The notes beneath the pieces were generated by a model. The model was not told the DNA's origin and made no database searches. It saw only the letters and a list, made by a program, of their open reading frames with translations. From positions 2,914,001-2,978,000 of the forward strand of contig NZ_CP077604.1 of NCBI RefSeq assembly GCF_019048865.1: DNA of 64,000 bases, read 5' to 3'. Every line of letters begins with the position of its first letter. Position 1 is the first letter of the stretch. A program made the position numbers and the translations under genes. This DNA is from Aquihabitans sp. G128 (GTDB lineage: Bacteria; Actinomycetota; Acidimicrobiia; Acidimicrobiales; Iamiaceae). This document shows positions 36,651 through 44,580 of the stretch, in pieces.

Positions 36651-38690
36651 TCACGGGCCGTCGACGAACTCCGAGCCCGGGAAGGCCTCGGTCAGGGCGT
36701 CGAGGCCACCCGACGGGGCGTCGGGGGCGTCGTCGAGCTCGTGGACGTCGGTCACGCCGAGGTCGGCGAGGTTCTGCGGTTCGGGCTCGCTCTCCGGGCG
36801 GCCGCCGCCGCCGGGCTCGTCGTCGGCGCCCCGGTCGCCGGCTTCGTCGACCACCAGCTTGAGGTGCACCGCCGAGCCGAGCCGAGCCGACAGGGCGGAC
36901 TCGACCTCGCCGCGCTTCTGCTCGCACTTCTGCTTGTGGACCTCGTTCGGGAACGCCAGCGTGGCCGTGGTGCCGCGCACGTCGACGAAGCGGCCGACGG
37001 CGTACATCGCCTTGGCCAGCCCGCCGAGCGACGGGAGGATGTGCTCGTTCCACAGCACCGTGAGCGCGTCCTTGTCGGGCAGGCCCCCGTCGGCCGCGGG
37101 GTCGGACGCGGCCGCTGCCGGTGGAGCCGCTGCGGCGGGCGCGGGGGCTTCGGGCGACGGGGCGGCAGCTGGTGCCGGTGCCGCCGCCGGGCGGGGCGGG
37201 CGCTGGTCGTCCGGGCCGCGAGACGGGCTCGGGCCCGAGGCGGGCGCCGCCGCCGGAGCGGTGGGCGCCACGGCGCCGGGACCGGCCGGGTCCGGCACCG
37301 AGGGCGCCGGACGGGCGCTCGACCCGCCCTTGGCGGCGCGGTTGGCCGCCAGCTGGGCGCGAGCCAGGTCGGCCGGCCGGGCACCGGGCCGGGGCGGGGG
37401 CGCCGGTCGACCGGAGGGCGCTTCCGGGGCGGGGGCAGCGGGCGCGGCCGCGGCCGCGGCCGGCGCAGCAGCCCTCGGCTCCGATGGGGTGACCGCAGCC
37501 GCCGGCACAGGAGGAGCGGCGGCCCGGGCGGGCGGCGGGGTCGGCGCGGCGGGCGCGGCACCGCCGGCCGGCGGGGCGGGGGCGACGCCGGAGGCGAGGG
37601 CCTCCTCGAGCCGGGCGATGCGGGTGATCAGCCCGTCGATGGAGGCGTCGGCGCCGGGTCGGGTGAGCTTCACCAGGGCGACCTCGAGCGGGATGCGCGG
37701 GTCCGGCGCCTGGCGCATCTCCTGGAGGGCGTCGCCCACCAGCTCCAGGGCCCGGGTGGTGGCGCGGTCGCCGAGCTGGTCGGCCCAGGCCCGCACCCGC
37801 TCGATGTCGCCCGGCGCCAGGTGGTCGGTGGAGCCGCCCATGCGCAAGAGGAACACGTCGCGCAGGCGGTTGAGCACGTTCTCGCCCAGCAGGCGGGGGT
37901 CGCGGCCGGTGGCGATGGCGTCGGCCACCGCCAGGAGTGCCTTGCCCGTGTCGCTGCCGGCGATGGCGTCGAGCAGGTCGTCGAGCGACTGGCCGGTGTC
38001 GATGACCCCGCCCGAGGCCGCCGCCGTCTCCAGCGCCGAGAGGGTGTCCCGGGCCGATCCGGCGCCCTGGCGCACCACGTGGGTGATGACCTCGGGCCCG
38101 AGGTCGAGCCCGGCGTCGTGGATGACCCAGGCGACGTGCTCGGAGAGCTCCTCCACCGACAGCAGGTGGAAGTCGAAGTGCTGGGTCCGGCTGCGGATGG
38201 TGGGCAGCACCTTCTGCGGGTCGGTGGTGGCCAGCACGAAGACCACGTGGTCCGGCGGCTCCTCCAGCGTCTTGAGCAGCGCGGCCGACGCCTGCGGCGT
38301 CAGCATGTGGACCTCGTCGAGGATGTACACCTTGGTGCGCCCCGGCGAGCCCAGGGCCACCCGCCCGATGAGCTCGCGGACGTCCTCGACCTTGTTGTTC
38401 GACGCTGCGTCGAGCTCCTGGACGTCGTAGGACGTGCCGGCGTCGATGGCGAGGCAGCTGTCGCAGGTGCCATCGGGCTCGCCCTCCACCAGGTGCTCGC
38501 AGTTGAGCGCCTTGGCCAGGATGCGGGCGGTGGAGGTCTTGCCGGTGCCTCGGGGGCCGCTGAACAGGTAGGCGTGGCCCACCCGCTCGTCCCGCACCGC
38601 GTTGCGCAGGGCCCGGACCACGTGCTCCTGGCCCCGCACGTCGGCGAAGCGACGGGGGCGGTAGCGGCGGTAGAGGGACTGGTAGGCCAT
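36651..38690 (-). CDS. dnaX: DNA polymerase III subunit gamma/tau
   Basis: 679 residues. AAA+ clamp-loader motor: Walker A GPRGTGKT (45-52), Walker B/DExx in 'KVYILDEVHMLT', sensor 1 'VFVLATTDPQKVLPTI', SRC-like 'GSARDTLSALE'. The zinc module keeps Cys64, Cys76 and Cys79, but the usual fourth Cys is Asp at about 73. Residues about 360-530 are a Pro/Ala-rich linker and the end is the tau-type domain that binds polymerase alpha. The gene leads the dnaX-ybaB-recR operon. Confidence 0.95.
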   Translation of the reverse strand: MAYQSLYRRYRPRRFADVRGQEHVVRALRNAVRDERVGHAYLFSGPRGTGKTSTARILAKALNCEHLVEGEPDGTCDSCLAIDAGTSYDVQELDAASNNKVEDVRELIGRVALGSPGRTKVYILDEVHMLTPQASAALLKTLEEPPDHVVFVLATTDPQKVLPTIRSRTQHFDFHLLSVEELSEHVAWVIHDAGLDLGPEVITHVVRQGAGSARDTLSALETAAASGGVIDTGQSLDDLLDAIAGSDTGKALLAVADAIATGRDPRLLGENVLNRLRDVFLLRMGGSTDHLAPGDIERVRAWADQLGDRATTRALELVGDALQEMRQAPDPRIPLEVALVKLTRPGADASIDGLITRIARLEEALASGVAPAPPAGGAAPAAPTPPPARAAAPPVPAAAVTPSEPRAAAPAAAAAAPAAPAPEAPSGRPAPPPRPGARPADLARAQLAANRAAKGGSSARPAPSVPDPAGPGAVAPTAPAAAPASGPSPSRGPDDQRPPRPAAAPAPAAAPSPEAPAPAAAAPPAAAASDPAADGGLPDKDALTVLWNEHILPSLGGLAKAMYAVGRFVDVRGTTATLAFPNEVHKQKCEQKRGEVESALSARLGSAVHLKLVVDEAGDRGADDEPGGGGRPESEPEPQNLADLGVTDVHELDDAPDAPSGGLDALTEAFPGSEFVDGP

Positions 38691-38800
38691 CGCCGCTCAC
38701 CCTACCGACCTCGCCCGCCGCCGTTTCGCGCCCTTCGCGCCCTTGCGGGGCACCGGGTGGGAGCCCCAGGGCCGGGGGCGCTATCGTGACCAGGTCCGCA

Positions 38801-38920
38801 CCCGCAGGTGGCGGCCGGGTCCTGTGCATCCACAGCCCGTGAACCGGGTCAGGGCCGGAAGGCAGCAGCTCTCAGCGGAGTCTGAGGAGTGCCGCAGACC
38901 GCCCGGTCGCCTCCTGCGGG
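38801..38920 (+). ncRNA. ffs: Signal recognition particle RNA (small bacterial type)
   Basis: The conserved domain IV is plain: GGTCAGGGCCGGAAGGCAGC (about 38847-38866) with its tetraloop and the asymmetric loop. The flanks form the long hairpin: CCCGCAGG (38801-38808) pairs with CCTGCGGG (38913-38920), and GGCGGCCGGGT pairs with the GCCCGGTCGCC side. It binds Ffh to target nascent membrane proteins. Ends are approximate. Its place between dnaX and tRNA-Ser is conserved in actinobacteria. Confidence 0.92.
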
Positions 38921-38939
38921 TGTGGACGAAGCAGTGCCC

Positions 38940-39028
<89 letters not shown>

Positions 39029-39050
39029 GTTGGCCACGTTCGACGCAGGG

Positions 39051-39075
39051 AAGCCGCCAGTCACGCTGGCGGCTT
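39051..39075 (+). terminator. Terminator after SRP RNA/tRNA-Ser
   Basis: AAGCCGCCAG (39051-39060), loop TCACG, CTGGCGGCTT (39066-39075): a perfect 10-bp stem ending in TT, 24 bases after the tRNA. Confidence 0.75.
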
Positions 39076-39234
39076 CTGTGCGTGCGGGCACTCCAGCGTT
39101 TGCCCGTCCGGCGGGGCGGCGAGCGTCGCCACCCCTCGGCACGGGGACGAGCGCTGCGCCGGTCAGGGAGGCTCCGCAGTCCGCGACGATCCTGGTCCCG
39201 AGCCGGAGCCAGCATCCTCCTGACGTTGGGAGGC

Positions 39235-39636
39235 TCACGCCGTGCTGCCGACGCGCGACGGTCCAACCCGGCGTGACATCAGGACCGTGGCCGGGACGAT
39301 GAGGGAGATGGTGGATGCGCGGTAGAGGTAGACCCCGCGCAGGTTGGGGCCGAGGGCCAAGAGCCAGGTCAGTCGGAACCCACAGAGCCAGCACGCCCAC
39401 TGCAGGAGGCGTGTCCCCAGGCGAAGGCTCCGGACGACGGGAGCAGCGAGGCACGCTGCTGCGGTGGACGTGAGCAGTGCTGCGTTGGCGATGGAAGCGG
39501 GGCCGCCGTCTCCTTGGAACCACAACCAGTAGACGAGTGCGACCGATCTGCGGTGATCGGCGTAGGCCGCCAGCAGCACGTAGGCGATCAAGGCCGCAGC
39601 GGGCCCGAACGATGGTCTCCGCCGGTCGTCGGCCAT
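39235..39636 (-). CDS. Small multi-pass membrane protein
   Basis: 133 residues from ATG 39636. About four hydrophobic segments are seen, including 'FGPAAALIAYVLLAAYA', 'IANAALLTSTAAACLAAPVV' and 'STISLIVPATVLMS'. No family is recognised. Its start overlaps the upstream stop by one base (TGATG), so it is translated with the two genes upstream. Confidence 0.55.
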   Translation of the reverse strand: MADDRRRPSFGPAAALIAYVLLAAYADHRRSVALVYWLWFQGDGGPASIANAALLTSTAAACLAAPVVRSLRLGTRLLQWACWLCGFRLTWLLALGPNLRGVYLYRASTISLIVPATVLMSRRVGPSRVGSTA

Positions 39637-40193
39637 CAGTCCACGGAGAAGGTTCGGGGGGAGGTCACCGTCCAGGTCACCGCCTCGCCTTCGACCGACA
39701 CCACTCCCCCGTCGGCTGGCGGGGACCTGCGTCCGGCCGCCCCCTCCCGGGCGGTCGCAAACTCGACGGTCAGTGCGTACTCGCCAACGCCACTCGGGTT
39801 CCCGGAGGCCCCGAGGCTTGGGGTCTCCGCGCCCCCCTGGCGGCTCTGGCATGCACAGGGAGGACTCACCGTCGTTCGACACGACGGCAAAGCACGTCCC
39901 CAGCGCCCCGCGTCGGCGTACTCGGTCTTGGTGAGGCGCCACGCAACCGCTGCCCCGCTCGCTGAGGTTGCCGTTCCCGAGCCGATCTCCCTCGCTGGTC
40001 CAGCGTTCTCCTCCGCCCAGAGCGCCGCGTCAGGCTCGTTCGGAGCCGCCTGCCCGGTCGAACGATCGTCGGTCAGCACCGCAAGGGCTGCGAACGGGAT
40101 GGCGAACACGGCCAACACGAGCAGCCACCACGAGAGCGGAGGCCACGGCGACAGCCGAGCCATCCTGTCGCTGCGCGCAGACTTCTTCAGCAT
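39636..40193 (-). CDS. Single-pass membrane-anchored exported protein
   Basis: 185 residues from ATG 40193 (MLKKSARSDRMARLSPW). One TM segment, 'WWLLVLAVFAIPFAALAVL' (about 21-39), is followed by an extracytoplasmic beta-rich domain with a Cys pair in 'LPSCRTTVSPPCACQ'. No family is recognised. Overlaps the lipoprotein gene upstream by 7 bases. Confidence 0.55.
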   Translation of the reverse strand: MLKKSARSDRMARLSPWPPLSWWLLVLAVFAIPFAALAVLTDDRSTGQAAPNEPDAALWAEENAGPAREIGSGTATSASGAAVAWRLTKTEYADAGRWGRALPSCRTTVSPPCACQSRQGGAETPSLGASGNPSGVGEYALTVEFATAREGAAGRRSPPADGGVVSVEGEAVTWTVTSPRTFSVD

Positions 40194-40633
40194 GTGTCGA
40201 ACGTCTCCCAGCTCGTGGTCTCGTAGTTCAGGCGTCCCGCCAATCGGCCGTAGTACCAACACCTCCTCGAGGGCCAGGAGCCCGAGTCGTAGAAGACGGC
40301 GCGACAGGTGTAGCCGCGTGCGACGTCGTCACAATCAGCCCGCTTCTTGTCCACGCCCGAGTCCGCGTCGATCCCGGCCTGACCTCTGGACGTGGCCTTC
40401 ACCCGAGCCCGTATGTCGACCTGCCGCACCATCGGACCCCTGCGAGTGCCAGCAGTTCCCCGCATCTCGAGACGGAGCCGACCGTCCGCACTGGTCACCC
40501 AGTAGCGACCGTCGATGGAGATCGAACCTGAGCCCACGTCGTAGGACTGGTAGCCGTGATGATCTTCCCCCATCAAGCAGCTTGGCAGGAGGGTCGCACT
40601 GAGCATTGCCAGCACGATCACCCGTGATCGCAT
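40187..40633 (-). CDS. Small putative lipoprotein
   Basis: 148 residues from ATG 40633, chosen because AAGGGAG lies 6-8 bases upstream. The lipobox is LPSC (Cys19). The mature part has Cys residues in 'KRADCDDVARGYTCRAV' and at the extreme C-terminus (FDTC), so disulfides are likely. First gene of a three-gene overlapping minus-strand operon; function unknown. Confidence 0.6.
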   Translation of the reverse strand: MRSRVIVLAMLSATLLPSCLMGEDHHGYQSYDVGSGSISIDGRYWVTSADGRLRLEMRGTAGTRRGPMVRQVDIRARVKATSRGQAGIDADSGVDKKRADCDDVARGYTCRAVFYDSGSWPSRRCWYYGRLAGRLNYETTSWETFDTC

Positions 40634-40747
40634 GTGGGCTCCCTTTCGCTTCGATACGCCGAGAACCATCCGTAGAGCCACCACTCGACGCCTGGTGACT
40701 CGTGGTTGGCAACGACCGGCCTCCGACAGTCCCTTTCGCTACTTGAC

Positions 40748-40759
40748 CGTAGCGCTACG
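40748..40759. promoter_or_regulatory. Perfect 12-bp palindrome in a divergent promoter region
   Basis: CGTAGCGCTACG is self-complementary and lies in an AT-richer patch between the lipoprotein operon (minus) and the secreted protein gene (plus). It could be an operator; no regulator is nearby. Confidence 0.3.
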
Positions 40760-40887
40760 CATAGATAGCGTCGAAGGGGCCCCCACCCGGCCTCCCTCGG
40801 CGCACGCCGGCCCACCCCATCGAGCCGCTGGTGGGCGGTGGCAGCACCCGCTGTCGCCGCTGTGGCACCACCGACGATGGGGAAGCT

Positions 40888-41355
40888 GTGTTCACATCAC
40901 CGAGGTTGGGACGGATCGCCGTCACCGTGCTTGCCGTGGCCAGCGCGCTGACGGCCTCGGCGTGCAAGCCGCCGCCCGTGCACTGCAAGATCACCACCTA
41001 CAAGTACGACTACCAGACCAAGCTGGGGCCCTTCACCAAGACGTGGTTCACGCTCTACAACGAGATGCGGTTCTGTTACAACGGCTACACCGTGACGTCC
41101 ATCACCGCCGGGTACACCGACAACCGCACGTCGGTCCCCACCCCGCCCTACACCCGAGATGGCGTCGACAGCACCACCCGGCTCGAGAGCTACCTCAGCG
41201 ACCGCAACCGCAAGCGGGCCTACAACTCGAGCCGGCACGCCATCGGCTGCGTCAAGATCATCAACGGCTTCGACATCACCCTGAACCAGCGGGGCTATCC
41301 CGACGGGTCGGTGCAGAAGTGGCACAGCACCCCCAACGCCGCGACGGACTGCTGA
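40888..41355 (+). CDS. Small secreted lipoprotein of unknown function
   Basis: 155 residues from GTG 40888 with GGGGAA just upstream. Signal with lipobox ending SAC (Cys26) followed by KPPPV, the same post-Cys pattern as the lipoprotein ending at 10051. The mature part is Tyr/Thr-rich with Cys in 'VHCKITTY', 'MRFCYNGYTV', 'AIGCVKI' and the last residue. It overlaps the next small gene by one base (TGATG). Confidence 0.6.
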   Translation: MFTSPRLGRIAVTVLAVASALTASACKPPPVHCKITTYKYDYQTKLGPFTKTWFTLYNEMRFCYNGYTVTSITAGYTDNRTSVPTPPYTRDGVDSTTRLESYLSDRNRKRAYNSSRHAIGCVKIINGFDITLNQRGYPDGSVQKWHSTPNAATDC

Positions 41356-41507
41356 TGCGACGCAACTGGAACCAGATCGGCGGCGAGCTCATCGTGGTGC
41401 TGACCCTGGCGATGTGGTCCGGGCAGCTGTGGTGGCCTCTGCTGTGCGCCGTCGTGCTGCTGCCGGGGTTGCGCTCGCTGTGGCGGCACCCCCGCACCGC
41501 AGCCTGA
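41355..41507 (+). CDS. 50-residue single-pass membrane peptide
   Basis: It starts ATG 41355, sharing the A of the upstream TGA. The sequence is MRRNWNQIGGELIVVLTLAM followed by a second hydrophobic stretch 'WWPLLCAVVLLPGLRSLW' and a basic tail, so one or two TM segments. Translational coupling to the lipoprotein suggests partnership. No family known. Confidence 0.5.
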   Translation: MRRNWNQIGGELIVVLTLAMWSGQLWWPLLCAVVLLPGLRSLWRHPRTAA

Positions 41508-41513
41508 CCAGGC

Positions 41514-41538
41514 GGGCCCGCTCGAAGGTGACGGGCCC
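41514..41538. terminator. Bidirectional hairpin between convergent genes
   Basis: GGGCCCG (41514-41520) pairs with CGGGCCC (41532-41538); an 11-base loop separates them. It lies between the 50-residue peptide gene (+) and the hemoglobin gene (-). Confidence 0.5.
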
Positions 41539-41545
41539 CCAGCCG

Positions 41546-42001
41546 CTAGGCCTCGGCGAGGCCGTGCCAGGTCCAGCGGGGGACGGCGGGCGCGCTCGGC
41601 AGCGGGGCGCCCTTCGGCGCGTAGGACATCATCTGGGCCACGGCCCAGGCCATGTAGTCGGCCAGGGCCGTCCGGAGCTGGCGGTCGCCGGGGATGTCGG
41701 CGTCGTCGAGGGCGGCGAGGAAGCAGGTGAGGAAGTTGGTGCCCATGGCCGCTTCGGCGTCGGTGTGGGCGTGGATCTGCACCAGCGCGCCCTGGTCCGA
41801 CAGCTCGTCGGAGAAGGTCGACGGGCCGCCGAACACCTCGGCCCAGTAGGCCGCCAGGCGCTCCACGTGGTCCGGCCGCGTGCCGTGCGAGAAGGGGTGC
41901 TCGAGCACCGGGTCGGCCAGGCACCGGGCATGGTGCGCCGCCGCCAGACGTAGGAACGCCGTCGCCCCGCCGGCTGCATCGTAGATCGTCGGTCGCCCCA
42001 T
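41546..42001 (-). CDS. Truncated hemoglobin-like globin
   Basis: 151 residues from ATG 42001 (MGRPTIYDAAGG). It has the trHb pattern 'AFLRLAAAHHARCLADPVL', 'HGTRPDHVERLAAYWAEVFGGP' and 'GALVQIHAHTDAEAAMG', whose His probably includes the proximal heme ligand. Group II-like proteins bind O2 or NO and protect against nitrosative stress. It is longer at the C-terminus than the 120-130-residue norm. An in-frame start at 42052 lies in the palindromic repeat and is unlikely. Confidence 0.78.
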   Translation of the reverse strand: MGRPTIYDAAGGATAFLRLAAAHHARCLADPVLEHPFSHGTRPDHVERLAAYWAEVFGGPSTFSDELSDQGALVQIHAHTDAEAAMGTNFLTCFLAALDDADIPGDRQLRTALADYMAWAVAQMMSYAPKGAPLPSAPAVPRWTWHGLAEA

Positions 42002-42050
42002 CCCGCCGAGCTTCGCACCCCACGGCCCCTCCCGCGCCCGAACCCCCCGC

Positions 42051-42243
42051 AACTTGTGGGCCCACGCTGCCGTTTTCGGCGCTCTCGGCCCACAAGTTCC
42101 AGCGGGTGAGGCCCGCCCCCCTCAACTTGTGGGCCCACGCTTCCCTTTTCGGCGCTCTCGGCCCACAAGTTCCAGGGGGTGGGGCCTGCCCCCTCAACTT
42201 GTGGGCCCACGCTTCCCTTTTCGGCGCTCTCGACCCACAAGTT
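42051..42243. repeat. Three tandem 48-bp palindrome-ended elements
   Basis: Copies at 42051-42098, 42124-42171 and 42196-42243 each begin AACTTGTGGGCCCACGCT and end GGCCCACAAGTT (GACCCACAAGTT in the third), so AACTTGTGGG(T/C)C-type arms form a hairpin around a 24-base centre with CGGCGCTCTC. Spacers of 25 and 24 bases are themselves similar. They lie in the divergent region between the hemoglobin and the next lipoprotein gene. Confidence 0.85.
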
Positions 42244-42328
42244 CACGGAGGTGGCGGCGCGGTGCGACTGGTCGGTTGGGGTGGTTGGTCCGGTTGGTCT
42301 GATGGCTGGTCGGGGTAAGAGGGCGGCC

Positions 42329-43315
42329 ATGGCCTCCGCCCGCCCGACCACCTCCCGCCTGCTGCTGGCCGCGGCGCTGTCGCTCGCCGTGGTGGCGTGC
42401 AGCGCTTCCGGCGAGCGCTCCGGCACCACGTTGCCGAAGCCGTCGAGCCCCAGCACCACCGCCGCTCCTGGCCGCACCACCACGACCGGCGGCAAGGACA
42501 CCACGACCACCACGACCGAGCCGAGGGACGACGACGGGGTGGAGCCGGTGGCCGTCGGCACGTGCTGGGCGCCGAGCACGCCCGAGGAGCTGCGCGAGGT
42601 GTCCCAGCAGGCCGACGAGGTCGACTGCGACGAGCCCCACGGCAGCATCACGGTGGCCACCGGGACGATCCCCGACGACCTGGCCGCCAAGCTCTCGGCC
42701 AAGGTCCTCGACGGGAACCCGGACGACTCCTCCACCTACGAGCCGGTGCAGGCCGCCGGCTCGGCCGTGTGCACCGGCGAGTGGAAGCGGGTGGAGAAGC
42801 GGAGCAACTTCGACCCGAAGTCCACCTACGCCAGCAGCGTCCGCCGGGCCACCAAGCTGGTCCGCACCTTCTGGCTGCCCACCGGCGACCAGTGGGACGC
42901 CGGCGCCCGCTGGGTGCAGTGCGACCTCCAGACCGCCGACGGCACCGAGTTCGAGCTCGACCTCGACGGCCTGTCGCAGCTCGCCACCCGCAACGTGCCG
43001 GCCGACCTCGTCCTGTGCCTCACCGACGACGCCGGCGACGGCACGCCGGTCCCGTGCGACAGCTCGCTGGCCCGCTGGCAGGCCACCACCGTCCTGCAGG
43101 TGGCCGCCGACCAGCTACCCAAGGACCAGGCCGGCTACGAGGCGGTCCAGCTCAAGGGCGTGCCGGTGTGCGGCCAGCTCACCAAGCGGGCGGTGGGCGA
43201 CGTGGGCCAGCGCTTCTACAAGCTCTTCGCCGACTCGTCCGTCGAGCTGTTCGACGGGTCGTTCACCTGCGCGGTGAGCGTGAAGCCCCCGGTCACCAAG
43301 CCGCTCGGCACCTGA
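42329..43315 (+). CDS. Septum-formation-domain-like lipoprotein
   Basis: 328 residues from ATG 42329. Lipobox VVAC (Cys24), a Thr/Pro-rich linker (about 30-70), then two related domains starting 'VAVGTCWAPSTPEELREVSQ' with 'VDCDEPHGSITVATGTI'. The C-W and V-x-C-x-x-P-H spacing matches the septum-formation (PF13845-like) domain of actinobacterial lipoproteins. The second half has Cys in 'WVQCDL', 'LVLCLTDD', 'VPVCGQ' and 'FTCAV'. Its role in division is inferred from the family name only. Confidence 0.7.
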   Translation: MASARPTTSRLLLAAALSLAVVACSASGERSGTTLPKPSSPSTTAAPGRTTTTGGKDTTTTTTEPRDDDGVEPVAVGTCWAPSTPEELREVSQQADEVDCDEPHGSITVATGTIPDDLAAKLSAKVLDGNPDDSSTYEPVQAAGSAVCTGEWKRVEKRSNFDPKSTYASSVRRATKLVRTFWLPTGDQWDAGARWVQCDLQTADGTEFELDLDGLSQLATRNVPADLVLCLTDDAGDGTPVPCDSSLARWQATTVLQVAADQLPKDQAGYEAVQLKGVPVCGQLTKRAVGDVGQRFYKLFADSSVELFDGSFTCAVSVKPPVTKPLGT

Positions 43316-43414
43316 CGTCGGCCGGCCGCCGGAGGTCGGGCGCGTCCGGCCCGCCACCCTGCTCCCCCTAGGGTTTCGGCGCGAATTGTCCGAATCGGTG
43401 CGGGAGAAGAACGA

Positions 43415-43825
43415 ATGTCCGACGGTGCGCTCACCGAGAACGCCTGGCTGCTAAAGAGCAAGGTCAACCCCTTCCCGGTGGGAGGTGAGCTGGCCTTCCA
43501 GGACGGTCGGCTGACCTTCGAGCTCGGGGCCCTGGCCGGCGAGGCCTTCGTGGGCTGGGTCGAGGAGGAGCTGGGCACCGAGGGCCTGGCCGATCGCCTC
43601 AAGGCCGGCGAGAAGGTCAAGGCCTTCGACCACGGCCTCGACGAGGTCGAGGTGTCCTGGCCGAAGCTCTACGCCGGTGCCTGGATGCAGGTCGAGCCCA
43701 AGGGCGGGGGCCGCACGTGGCTCGTGGCCTACGACTACCCGTCGGGCGGCTCGATCGGCCAGACGCTGAGCCTGATGAGCGGCCGCAAGAAGGGCAAGGC
43801 CTGGAAGAAGGCGCTCGGCGTCTGA
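43415..43825 (+). CDS. Small soluble hypothetical protein
   Basis: 136 residues, ATG 43415. The sequence has 'NAWLLKSKVNPFPVGGELAF', a GRAM/PH-like beta pattern, and ends in a Lys-rich 'GRKKGKAWKKALGV'. No signal or TM segment. It lies 35 bases before tadA on the same strand and may be co-transcribed. Confidence 0.6.
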   Translation: MSDGALTENAWLLKSKVNPFPVGGELAFQDGRLTFELGALAGEAFVGWVEEELGTEGLADRLKAGEKVKAFDHGLDEVEVSWPKLYAGAWMQVEPKGGGRTWLVAYDYPSGGSIGQTLSLMSGRKKGKAWKKALGV

Positions 43826-43860
43826 GCCGTGCCGGGCGCGGTCGGCCCTAGCCTCACGGC

Positions 43861-44335
43861 GTGACCGACCAGCCGCCGCAGGACGCCGCCACCACCGAGG
43901 ACGAGGCCATGGGCGTGGCCCTCGACCTGGCGCGAGGCGGCCGCCGCCGGCGAGGTGCCGGTGGGCGCGGTGGTCCTGGTCGACGGTCGGGTGGTGGCCG
44001 GCCGCCGCAACGAGCGCGAGGCCACCGGCGACCCCACGGCCCACGCCGAGGTGCTGGCGCTGCGCGACGCGGCGGCGGCCGTGGGCGAGCGGCGCCTCCA
44101 CGACGCCACCCTGGTCGTCACCCTCGAGCCGTGCCCGCTCTGCGCCGGCGCGGTGTGGGCGGCCCAGGTGGACCGCGTCGTCTATGGCGCCGCCGACCTG
44201 CGGGCCGGGGCCATGGGCTCGCTCTACAACTTCGCCCAGGACCAGCGGCTGAACCACACCACCGCGGTGCGCTCGGGCCTGCGCGCCGAGGAGGCCGCCG
44301 GGCTCCTCACCGCCTTCTTCGCCGACCGGCGCTGA
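43861..44335 (+). CDS. tadA: tRNA-specific adenosine deaminase TadA (frame broken near base 43930)
   Basis: GTG 43861 opens MTDQPPQDAATTEDEAMGVALDLA. The frame then needs two extra bases (a CG in CGCGCG) to run into 'REAAAAGEVPVGAVVLVDG' and the intact rest from 43937. Zinc site and proton shuttle: 'DPTAHAEVLAL' and 'TLEPCPLCAGA'. The end 'AGAMGSLYNFAQDQRLNHT' is typical of TadA, giving about 158 residues. It converts A34 to inosine in tRNA-Arg and is usually essential, which argues for a sequence error rather than a null gene. Next to tRNA-Ser as in related genomes. Confidence 0.85.
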
Positions 44336-44437
44336 GCCGGCTCGAGCCCGCTGGGGAGCCCGGCACCCGGCCTCGGTGGGCGCCGCACCCCGATCGGCCT
44401 TGGGGCCGGGGTGGTCGCGTTGGCTATCGTCGTGAGC

Positions 44438-44527
44438 GGAGGGCTGCCAGAGCGGACGAATGGGACGGTCTCGAAAACCGTTGTGGCTGCAAGGTCACCG
44501 TGGGTTCAAATCCCACGCCCTCCGCCA
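44438..44527 (+). tRNA. tRNA-Ser (anticodon CGA)
   Basis: Acceptor GGAGGGC (44438-44444) pairs with GCCCTCC (44517-44523). The anticodon loop CTCGAAA gives CGA. A long variable arm, T arm GGTTCAAATCC, and CCA encoded at 44525-44527. TATCGT at 44425-44430 may be the -10 box. Confidence 0.95.
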
Positions 44528-44580
44528 CCACGATCCGGTCCGGGCCGCAAGGCCCGGGCCGGGTCGCGCCCAGGGCCCGC

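Noticed and set aside
35829..38789. Long plus-strand open frame across recR-ybaB-dnaX
   Set aside because: Antisense to three well-recognised genes; composition is typical of a shadow frame.
42051..42243. CRISPR-like array
   Set aside because: Only three units, each palindromic and 48 bp long, with spacers that resemble one another; no cas genes are present.
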